Shown: piece after piece, positions 1 through 10,019 of the stretch | Layout of the letters: every line of letters starts with the position of its first letter | Position numbering within the stretch: position 1 is the first letter of the stretch | NCBI GenBank assembly: GCA_907163375.1 | Contig: CAJQUW010007320.1 | Coordinates: 44,153-108,152, forward strand | Reading direction: 5' to 3' | DNA: 64,000 nucleotides | DNA from: Prostheceraeus crozeri | Taxonomy: Eukaryota; Platyhelminthes; Polycladida; Euryleptidae | Notes under the pieces: generated by a model | What the model was told of the DNA's origin: nothing | The model's input: only the letters and a program-made list of their open reading frames with translations | Databases searched by the model: none | Program-made: the position numbers and the translations under genes

Positions 1-71
1 ACTCCTACCCATATTTACCCTCGCAATTTAAAATTTCACAACATTTTAAAATGAAAAAAGCGCCAAAAGTC

Positions 72-228
72 ATACGACAGTTCGGTAGATATTATATTAG
101 ACTAACCGCTGCATACGACACTTATACGACACTTCGATAGAATACATCGGGTGTTTTACTTTGTTATACATCAACATCATAAACAGTACTCTATTAAACA
201 TGACATAGTGGCATACGATATATCGTAT
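72..228. repeat. Repeated ATACGACA words and a 16-bp palindrome beside the DUF7869-like gene
   Basis: The word ATACGACAGTTCG starts at 72. A tandem pair of ATACGACACTT lies at 113-123 and 124-134, and a perfect 16-bp palindrome ATACGATATATCGTAT lies at 213-228. Close relatives of the same word recur on the other side of the gene, at 5665 and 5835. Clusters of short repeats on both sides of a transposase-like gene look like subterminal binding sites of a DNA transposon. The true left end may lie outside the window. Confidence 0.5.
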
Positions 229-293
229 CAGAATATTTCAACCGATGAATATTTCAATATTTCATTTACAAGAATGATAAGAAGAGTCGATCG

Positions 294-3200
294 TCACTGA
301 TGTTGAGGTTGGGTATAAAATCTCCGATAGTCCGGATGATTGATAACTGGTGTAGGTCCGGTACACAAGGAAACCAGATCTGCATATTTCTCAGATGATA
401 GAGATGGTGATTGCAATCTAGACGGACCAGGCAATTCACTCATTTGAAAATCATTGGAAGCAGTTCGACGATTTTGTCGGAGATCTATATGATCAAAGGT
501 TTCGGCTAAGTGTGTAGTTTTGAAGAATATCTTCATCTTCTCATTCTTTCTTACTTCTATTTGAGCCATCTTGGGCCATCTAATTTGCTCTCCTGAATTA
601 CTGGTCCGAATACGCAAAATTCGAAGATCTTGAGCTAGTTTTTGCCAGTCTAATATCATTTCAATTGTCGTTTCAACAACTTCAATTGGCTTCTTCCGTG
701 AACATCGGATCAACGGTACCAGTTGTGATGGAACGAAAATATCACCTGCTCTTTTCATGGCACGTTCAACACATGCGTGAATGGTGTCATTTTCATTTTG
801 GCCATGATGTGGCACCAAAATTACAAGACGAATTCGCTTGATGTGCATTGAATTTTCTACCATGTGAAGCATCATCGCTGGAATGATAGAATTCTTGTTC
901 TGCACTGAACAGACATCACAGAACATATCTACACTTTCTGTTTTCTTTGAATCAATATGTTTTAAGTAGCGGTGAATGCAAGAAGCAATTTCGTTCGCTC
1001 CGCGACCTGCAAGGCATTCATGCCACAAAAACGCCCATGATTCCTTGTCTCCCAAATTGTATAATGTCAAGTTATAATTACTCAAACGTCTTTTGTAAAA
1101 AATCTCGGAACGTTTTGACTGAGGAAGTAGAATCACTTGCTCAAGATCAAATGCAAAAGCGACATGCTGAAAATTCTCTTCTGCCTTTGCTTTGCTAGAA
1201 GCCTTGTCCATCCTTGTCTTCTGCTTTTGTGCAATATGATCGTCATATTTTTGTTTTACTTCAACCGTAATGTCATTTGATTCTCTATCTCTAACTGAAG
1301 TGCAAAGTCCACACTGATCCTTTTTCGGGCGAAAGAAACTGAGATTCTGTATCTTGAAAATCTTATAATATTTGCTATATGACGCAGTATCAGACGTATC
1401 GCAATTTTGCTTGTACATATTATACATTATTGGAACTGTGAGATCCGATGACAAATAGTGTTTGGAGCTATCTTTTCTGACATAGTGGGCTTCTACCTTA
1501 GGAAATCGATTGATATGCTGAAGAATATCTGCCGTTTCTTTCTCGGAATCGATTGCTCTTTGACCGAAATAACCCCCACGCTTTTCTGGAGAAAGTACAC
1601 CATCAGAACCTCTCTTCTGATGCATTGTTATAACCTGTCGCTCGGATATGCCCATAGTATTGAGAAACATCATTTTGCAAACTTCTACTCGCTTTCCATC
1701 AACTGTTAAAAAATAATGATTGGTGTGTTGTCTCCGTGTACCAGTTGCTTTACTACAGTCTTCTTGTTGGACATGTAAATTCAGATAATTACGCTTTGAT
1801 GTCAAATCAGGTAATGCATAGTAAGCGCTGAATATGGTAACTCGCTGCTCCTCCGTAATAATTTTACAATGAATTCCTCTGTTCTTACATCGACTAGTTA
1901 CCGAACAACGGTCTCCTAATTTTGCAGCGTGTTTCATTTCATTCGATTTTTCGGATCGGTAGCTGTTTCCAGCATTGCGACTTTGTTTGATCAAAGAACC
2001 TCTGCGTTTCGATTTTCTCGTCTGATCGTCTGAAGTGCTCTCAATATTTTCTATTGAAAGGTCGTCTACTTGAAATTCTTCTGGAGTGATATCATGATGA
2101 TTATCATCGACAGTTAATTGATATTCCGACGATGGTTCATCGTCTGGCTGCAGTAGTGCCAAGAGTGAACATGTTTGAATCTCAAAATTCTCAAGCGATG
2201 GCCCTGAGTTCTCGTTTATGTAAGATGCAGTATTAGACACTGGAAGTCGATCAAAGATGGTGGAAGATGATATATCTGCAAACACTGGGTCAGTCACAAT
2301 GAGTTCTGAGGCTGAAGCAATCAGTCCTCCTGTTCGTTCTTCAACAGCGGATGCCTCACTGATGATGCTCGTACTCTTGATAGCTGATATTCTTCTTCGT
2401 TTCCTTTCGGGTTCAGCTGATACTTGCTGGTCTGTGCACATCGACCCACCTGCAAAGAACAACAACTGTATATACTATTTATGCATATACATATCAGATA
2501 TGGGTCAATTACTCTCGAAATGTACATGTAATTGATAACAATATATCCACAAGTTTTTCAGTCAAAGCAATTAGAATTTCTCAAAGTTTTTAAATCATAA
2601 TTATATTTGATTTGCGGTCTTTGGAGGGGTAGAATAGAACAAATATATCAATACTTTTTCGCACTATCATAGTTACTAGGGTGACTATACTAGGAACAAT
2701 GATGTAGCCTATACCTTTTCTGTGTCTGATGCATTGTCCCTCAAGCACATATTAATAAGAAAACTGATAATTATAGTTTCAAAAATTTCCAAGTAACAAA
2801 TTGCTATACCAATCGATCTATAAAATCTATGTAGCACCTCGTACATGTACGCATACATGTACATGTGCGCATAAGTAGGCTTCACGTGAAATGCATGATA
2901 TAAACATGCACATGTACCATTGTTGACTGCAAGCGTCAGTTAATGAAAAGTACAGCTTCGGTGCACTAAGTAACGTACCAAATGAAGACTAAGCATCGAT
3001 GGGAAACATTTTGACATCGACGAACAATAAAATCAAATCAACAGATTAGGATTTTAAAGACATAAATGACATGATGTTAAATGGTCGAGATCTCGACCAC
3101 TAGAAACTTATGTGTTAATAAAACAGTGTGACAGCCACGTCTATTATTATTGCTACTCAAACATTCTTGGAAAGATGTGCATAGTTGATTTTCTTCATGA

Positions 3201-4977
3201 TAGGAAAACAAATCATAAAGTACATCACAGTAAGGGAATTGAGCAAAAAATAGAAAATATAGTAAATGTGAGAACGAGTATATGCATTATTTTTGAAACA
3301 TGATTAGGCTATACATATACTCGTATGTCCGAAAGAAACCTATATGTCATAAACAACTATTTTATGGATAAAATATCGACAGAAACATATAGGTTTTTGA
3401 TCTTGCTTAGAACGCTAATATTCAAACTTGATTTCGAGGCTTTCCTTGGGTAGTTAAATTTTACTAAAATTAAAGACACCATTTTAAACAGAAATTTTTT
3501 TGAAGTGACATATTTTATAATACGGTAGTCCGGTGATGTTTTCTACTTCGTGAAATATAATCCAATTCGACCATTCATTTTCTAAACCATGTGTAACGTT
3601 TCCAGGACTAGTCAGGTGAACACATGTTTTTTAATGACAGTCTAATTAAACAAATTAAGACGAGTAAGCGTTGCCTAAAGATGCATTTTCTTGGCTAATC
3701 ATAAATAAATGTAGAGGAGAACTAAACAAACTATATTTGAACAAAATTTAGCATGTGAAATACTTGAAACATTGGTCACTAACTTCTGTCATTAACGATT
3801 TTATCATATTTTTTCATTATTTTTTATTACTGTTTTATCATATAACTGTTTTTGTCATCTTAAAAAATAATCATACCATTAATACTCTTACATGTAGGCT
3901 AATCTAACTACTGACGCACAAACTTGCATTAACTTACAAGCATTTTCACTAATCAGCGGAAAGTGTAACTTAATAGGGCCTATAGACCTACATATAACGT
4001 AATGAAACCTTTTATTGATATCTTTACCGGTAAACTAGCAGGGGCTTGACCAGAAAATTAGTTTGAGGCATACTTGATATCTTTGGTTGGGGGAGGGGGG
4101 AATCAGAATTTAATAATGAACGTTGATCCGTTAATTTGTACATAAACTTTTTACAGGAGACCATCAGCTTTCACAGGTAGGTGGGATAATAATAATATCT
4201 GTTAATTCAAATTCATCATAAACATATATGAATTATTACAACAGGTCATCAAAAAAGATGGCTACCCGTGTTACATGTACTACGACGATATAAACACAGC
4301 TTTGCAGAGACCATTTCATATCATTGGTTCTGCATGCCTCTGCGAGTATGATGATAAGCAGGATTTCCATGACATAACATACGTACCTTGGGAGAGGAAC
4401 GACTCTCCCAGGAAGGCGTGACCTCTTTTGCAGTGCAATTTAGCATACTTCAAATATATTGACAAAGCATTTAATATCAAATTTGGTTCCCGTGTATGTG
4501 TTATCACTGAAAATATTAAGCGGGAAAATGGCTCTTCTGTCCTTACTCCAACTGGACACGCCCACTGAAGCTATAGGTATGTACGAGTGCATATCATATT
4601 ATGGAAAGTTAGCGCTGAAATGTCATGTCATAATCACGAATCTCAAGACAGCAAAGATTATTGCATAGATTTGTTATCGTTTCTATCGTTCTAAGATTTC
4701 CATCATGGAACCTCACTATATTGAGATTCGCAATTGTAAGACTGACTCAAATGAGCTTAAGTCCATGTTTAAATCCGAGCTAAAGTGATCCATGCTACTT
4801 AATCCAATTTTGACATTCAAATAATAGGCTACAAGATCTTGACTTACTTTCGTCATCTTCAAATTGATATCCAACATCTGCATCGAAAATCGGTTCATCG
4901 TTGGTATTTTGAGATTCTTCTTCGGACAGATCAAAAATAGCTTTTAGAATATCTTCTGGTTTTTTTCGTCGAGACAT
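294..4977 (-). CDS. DUF7869-like transposase-derived protein, two exons
   Basis: Exon 1 is 4977-4848 (ATG at 4977, starts MSRRKKPEDILKAIFD). Exon 2 is 2449-294. The donor AAA|GTAAGTC and the acceptor TTCTTTGCAG|GTGGG join in frame and give 761 aa. Read unspliced, the ORF would start inside the polypyrimidine tract, so the spliced start is preferred. The N-terminal third is acidic and serine-rich with a basic patch (KRRR). A Cys cluster follows, and there is a CGLC pair near residue 424. The C-terminal half holds three motifs typical of DUF7869 proteins, in order: DLEQVILLP (D478), CDVCSVQNKN (D555) and HHGQNENDTIHACVER (D598, E605). These resemble an RNase H-fold active site. In most relatives I recall, the second motif reads D-N-C-x-x-Q-N-K-N; here N is V. 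No stop or frameshift is visible. The family is widespread and repetitive in invertebrates and I infer a transposase; its biochemistry is not established. Flanking repeated words support a mobile origin. Confidence 0.7.
2450..4847 (-). other. Intron of the DUF7869-like gene
   Basis: About 2.4 kb between donor GTAAGTC (minus strand, 4847) and acceptor TTGCAG (ends 2450). The interval is AT-rich and holds only short random ORFs. A region of alternating purine-pyrimidine TACATGTACG-type words lies near 2840-2905. I see no second gene. The intron call rests on the in-frame join and good splice consensus, not on transcript evidence. Confidence 0.65.
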
Positions 4978-5918
4978 CGTTAGCTAAATAGCAATTCAAG
5001 TCCACAGATGTACGATGAAATGAAGCAATAAACAAGTTTAAGTTCAACATATATTAGCAAGGTTAGAAATCTATGTTGTCTAGACAAAGCCGTTCCTAAG
5101 ATATCGGGTGAGTCATTTGTGTTCAAAACTGCGTGTCCAATATCTAAGTCTGTTTTCACCATTTTCATTTTTAGCAAACCTTAAATGACGATAAGCTTCT
5201 CATATTATGTTCCATACATTTCTAATAGTTGGCTAACAATATAGGTCTAATGATGGGAAGTGATTGATTTGATACTGTATCAATATCATTTATAAGCCTA
5301 TACGTACATTGCAACATGATCATACGAGAGATAGGCCTATTACCAAGACGATTAGATCTGAAGCCATTCATGGTGCAGTTCCTCTATTGCTGGTGTCCAG
5401 TCATTTCAATTTTGTCACCTTAGGAAATGAATAGACAAAAATTTAAAAAATTATCTTTATAAGAACCCTGTAAAGTCAAGATGACATGATTTTAACTAGA
5501 CACCATAGTTCAAAGTATCTTTCGACATTCATTTAGCCTCTTTTAGTCACTTAATCTGATGTCGTATCATTATTTGAAATCTTGTTAATTTTAATCGAAC
5601 TGACGTATAACTTATACAACACTGATATGTTGTTCAAAAGTTTCGTCTAACTGTCGTATAATTGATACGACAGTTCGACAGAATGAAAATTCGTCTAACT
5701 GATTATACAACAAACGAAGAGGGCCTGTTACGTCATGATCCAAGTCGAAATCAAATTAGCTATATGGATAGGATGAAAGACTGCTTCATTCTCAGTCAGA
5801 TGATGTAAATATCTCAAAACTGAAAAATTTGCTTATACGACGGTTCGACAGAAGACCATCGAATTGAGAGTTTTTGTTTTGTGGCAATATCTAGCATGTA
5901 GGATATGCTTATCATGTA
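4978..5918. other. Upstream flank of the DUF7869-like gene with inverted and direct motifs
   Basis: No coding region is seen. The stretch would hold the promoter of the minus-strand gene. It contains an 11-bp inverted repeat (AACTGTCGTAT / ATACGACAGTT, 5-bp loop) at 5649-5675 and further copies of ATACGACxGTTCGACAGAA at 5665 and 5835. A related inverted word GAACTGACGTATA lies near 5598. Confidence 0.5.
5649..5675. repeat. Perfect 11-bp inverted repeat, possible transposase site
   Basis: Arms AACTGTCGTAT (5649-5659) and ATACGACAGTT (5665-5675) surround the loop AATTG. The right arm is part of the 19-base word ATACGACAGTTCGACAGAA shared with the other side of the gene. Confidence 0.6.
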
Positions 5919-6154
5919 GGGTCAAGTCGGGTAGGTACGCCATGCTAAGCAAAAACACATGTAACTTTTCGAAAAATTAATATTTTTCTGTGATTTTTGG
6001 ATAATGCAATCTACATATACACAGGAACAATATTCAAGATAGAATTACAAGATTCAGGCTAAGCTGAAGGAAGGGTGATGCAAAATAATAAGGCTGAGGA
6101 ATAAAACGTGACAAAATCATGGCGGGTAATTACGCCAATGTAGTGATTTTATAA

Positions 6155-8047
6155 TCAATCGTCATTTTTTCCACCATATCGGCAGAAATCGCATACATAA
6201 TCAACAACATCATCTCTGTCAAAATCGGAACAAGATTCGTGCGACCATTTTCCACATTCACAACATTTAATCCAGTCTTCTCTCGAAGGATCTGAATAGG
6301 CCTCGTCACAGAAAATGCAAAAATATTCTAAATCAGTCGTTGCGTTATATTTCGTTATATTTGATGGAGCAACACGAAATTTCTTCTTTCGTGTCTTCTT
6401 TTCGGTTGGGTTCTTCTTCTGTATTGCCTTCTTTATTTGTTGTTTACTTCTCAAAACTTCCTTCGAGGAGACGAGGTGAAAATAATGGACCCGTTAGATT
6501 TTCTCTTCCTTTTATTTGCACAATTTACGGAATGACGGGGCATAGGCCAGATCTCCTCAAAGGTTGTATCACTTGCTCCAGAAGTGCAAGGGCGATCGTC
6601 CAGACATCGCGTAGAAGCACATGGCGAAAGTGGATCAAGGTAAGAAGCACTCGCTGTATCAACAATCGGCGCAGTTGGATCAAGATACGAAGCACTCGCT
6701 GTATCAACAATCGGCGCAGTTGGATCACGATCAGAAGCACTCGCTGTATCAGCAATCGGCGCAGTTGGATCACGATCAGAAGCACTCGCTGTATCAGCAA
6801 TCGGCGTAAGCGAATCAATCCGATATCGGTATTTGGAGCTTGAATTGGTTTGAGAGTATCAACAGCAAGAAAATCATCATCAGAAAATATCTCCGGATTA
6901 ATTGGAAATATTCCCGAGGCTCTAAATCCATTTTCTGCCTTTTCTATAGTTGCAACTTTCTTCCATGCGTTGCTGAAAATACTTGCAATTTCGTACTGAG
7001 TGATCCTTCGACCAGGATTTGTTCTCATAAAATAGTCACAAAAATGATTATAAGCTGTCTTCAAAGGTCCAAATACTGTCAAGTCCAGCGGTTGCATTTT
7101 ATGAGAAGTATGCGGAGGTAAAGTTACAACTTCGATTTCATTTTCTTTAGAACAATCGTAAGCTTCCAATGATAGATGACTCCTCATGATTGTCTAAGAT
7201 TAGCAGAACTTTTCTTGACTTAGAACAATTTGTCGAGTCAATGAAATGGTTTAGCCATTTGACGAAGATCTCCTTGTAAGTCCAGCCGGACTGAGAAACA
7301 AATCCCTTCGAGCCATGGGGAGCTCCATTCAACAGTGACAAACACATCCTTGCTCGCGCAAATATAAAAAAGGAGGAATGTAATGACCGCTCGCATTAAC
7401 ACAGCAAAGAGCTGTAGTTGTTTGTCCTCGCTCGTAGCTTATTACTTTCCCAACCTTTTGACCCTTCATTGTAATAACTTTCTGGGGTTTCTGCACTGAT
7501 GATATTCCCGTTTCGTCCATGTTATAAATCCTTGTTGTTGGTGGAAAACAATTTTTTTCTTGAACAGTCATAAGATGATCAAAGAATTTTGAAACTGTTT
7601 GTCTATTGAAAGCAATAATTCTGTTAAGACTGGTTCCTTCCGGCTTCTTGAGAGAAACGCGTGGGTTTCTTCTCATGAAAGCGTAATACCAATCCTTCCC
7701 GGCCATTTTTGATTCTTTAGAAAATTTGTTGGGGATGTTATTTCTCAAAGCAAATTCGTAGGCTATAGAGCAAAGTTGATCGCGTTATTCCATAGAATAT
7801 TTTACTCAATCTGATAGCATGATCTGCAAGCTCTTGTTCTTGCGAGGAGTGAAGACGTTAAATCCCATGGAATATGGTTCACTAAGGTTGCCACTTCCCA
7901 AGCGGTCTCGCAAAGTCCGCCTAGGTATTCCATATTCCGTCGCACATTTCGAGCGGATTTCCCCATAGATATTTCATTCAAAGCTTTTTGCAACGTATCT
8001 TTGCTCCATGATCCTCTTTGCGTTTTTCTCTTATAAACTGCTGGCAT
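6155..8047 (-). pseudogene. pogo/Tigger-like DDE_1 transposase, frameshifted
   Basis: Pieces follow the family order on the minus strand. 8047-7802 begins MPAVYKRKTQRGSWSKDTLQ, the N-terminal helix-turn-helix seen in CENP-B/psq-type proteins. 7748-7329 holds RIYNMDETGI (first catalytic Asp) and the GQKVGKVISYERG block. 7347-7147 holds LLILDNHE (second Asp). 7187-6525 holds LPPHTSHKMQPLDLTVFGPLK and GFRASGIFPINPEIF. 6454-6155 carries a PHD-like zinc finger (CIFCDEAY...CCECGKWSHESC...CDFC), a common C-terminal add-on in invertebrate relatives. Frames change near 7790, 7335, 7160 and 6500, so no full protein can be made. A 45-bp minisatellite has expanded between the DDE and PHD parts. Confidence 0.8.
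6644..6806 (-). repeat. 45-bp minisatellite inside the pogo transposase
   Basis: Units start at 6644, 6689, 6734 and 6779 (last one partial), each beginning GAAGCACTCGCTGTATCA. Forty-five bases equal 15 codons, so the array keeps the frame and codes LRRLLIQRVLLIVIQ-type repeats on the minus strand. A shortened relative of the unit lies just before 6644. Confidence 0.85.
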
Positions 8048-8918
8048 CGTACTGTAATATGTAGAATGTCATAAGCATGCATGGCGAATTATTAAGTAGA
8101 ACTCACTATATATTGGGTATATCAGGTCTTATAATAATACGGTATTACACCTATACGACCACATCCATAGATCGAGTGCTGCAATCATTGAAGGGGTGGA
8201 AGCTCTTTAATTATTTTGAAACGCCTAACATTTATCTAGATGAAATTTACATTTTACTGGAAAGACTTTCAATTGATGTGATTGAGGGAGCTACATGTAT
8301 AGTCATTTCAATACGAACAAATCACGGAGCATTATCAATGAATTCTAGAAACATCGATTTTGGCTATTGTAAAGCGTTCAGCGATATTTTCATTACAATC
8401 AAATGAGTAGAATCTCAAATATTCATTACAAAAATGTATTATTGTAACTTAACATCGATAGATAAGGTAACTAAGGTTTGACAATTTGGAACATCAGAGC
8501 TACATATAAGTCATGGCGGGTAAGTCCGCCATACTGGGCGCAACTACCCGACAACGATATCTGCATTAAAATCTCAATTTTAAGCAATTTAACGCTTTCC
8601 GAATATTATGAATGATACTTATATGATTGATAGGATCCTACAGTACAAATATATTCCCAAAAATTAGTCATAACTATCATACACAGTAAGATTGGATCAA
8701 ATATGTTACAATTACAATGACGCAGTGAAGGACGACGATTTCTCTCACCTTAACATACGCGAGCAGGAATGCAAGTGAGAAGCTACCGTGGGAACATCGA
8801 ACAACAGTGACTAACGTCTATAAATAGAACACGCCAGCAGTCATCAGTGATACTTGCATTCTGAGATATTGGGGTGGGCGCACTTAGCCCCCGGGCGTAT
8901 TTAGCCGAACCGACCCTA

Positions 8919-10015
8919 CTACAGTGTATATAATGCAGTGGCCTACATAACTGATTAAGTAGGCATGTAAAATAACTACCAGGACGCGCAAGCTTGCATG
9001 ACGTGCAGCAGACCAGACCTTAGCAAACTGTGGCCTAGGCCTAATAGTTAAACTGCATATGTTTGAGCCTACACGTAGGCCTACCTAAGTAGGCATCAGT
9101 ATCGATTTATCAGTTATCTAAATACAGTTATACAATCAAAGAGAACTAATAAGATGCAAATTGCTAGACATGCCCAAAATATTTAGGCTATCTACATGCA
9201 TGTGCATATACCAGGACCAACCGACCCCCGACCCCCCCCCCCCGGTGGTAGGGGGCCTCGCGCGATGTTGCCATGTTTCTGTTTATATGTTATTACTGAT
9301 CCTTGTAAATCATGCTCCTAAACATATTGAGGTTGTAAAGTCAGCCAAAATGTTTTGTGCAGTTTTCTCAATAAAACCATTTATCTAGTCGTCAGAAAGA
9401 ATAGTCACATCGTCATCAGAAAACCATGGGACAAGCGAGTTAATGTGCTCTTTTCTTCTTCACCAGTGAGATGGGGTATATTGGTTGAAAACATATCTGT
9501 CGTTCTGAAAAAACATTGTATTGCGCGATAGGGGGCAAATGTGAATTTGTTGAGCCATTCACATATGAACTGAACAAGATGAGAAAAGCTCTAAAAGAAT
9601 TAAAGCAATATTCTATAAAGAAACAAAATAGCAGTACAATTAGTGAAGCAAACTCACTCTATGATGAAGTGTCTTCTTGGGATTTCATTCTCTCGATGAT
9701 CGTGTGGTTTGAGTTATTGAATGCCATGAATAAATCGAACAGTTTCAGAAGAAAGATATTTCGGTAGATGTATTGACGAACGAAGTCGGTGCCACTAAGA
9801 CATTACTGAATGAATATCGAGAGTCTAGGAGTTTCAAAGCAGTTTCTGCGGTATGATTGCTGAAGATATGTTGAGACGGTATTTCAGAAATGGGGAATGT
9901 CAATAGAACATGAAATATGTAATGAACTTCATCTAGAAACCCTGATAAATGACTTTTCTGCAGGCTACGGTAAATCCAATAATTCCAAAATAATACTGCA
10001 AAAATTATCATCAAA
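8919..10015. other. No gene seen
   Basis: AT-rich DNA with several TAGGCCTA words near 9030-9100 and a C-rich run near 9225-9243. Short ORFs here have no recognisable motif. It lies between the pogo element and PB1. Confidence 0.5.
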
Positions 10016-10019
10016 TTAA

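Larger units (their letters stand above)
5919..8916 (-). mobile_element. pogo/Tigger-type DNA transposon, decayed
   Basis: The borders are set by a TA on each side (5917-5918 and 8917-8918) and inverted tips: left GGGTCAAGTCGGGTAGG, right (reverse complement) GGGTCGGTTCGGCTAAA, with 17 of the first 23 positions matching. Inside both ends, variants of GGGyrnntnsGCC recur (left near 5929 and 6122; right near 8518, 8535, 8877 and 8888), a pattern suggesting binding sites for the transposase. The 3.0-kb length, TA duplication and the DDE_1 transposase inside fit the pogo/Tigger group. The transposase is broken, so this copy cannot move by itself. Confidence 0.65.

Noticed and set aside
294..2465. 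Single-exon DUF7869 gene starting MLFFAGG
   Set aside because: The first residues are the translated 3' end of an intron (TTCTTTGCAG). The upstream exon joins in frame.
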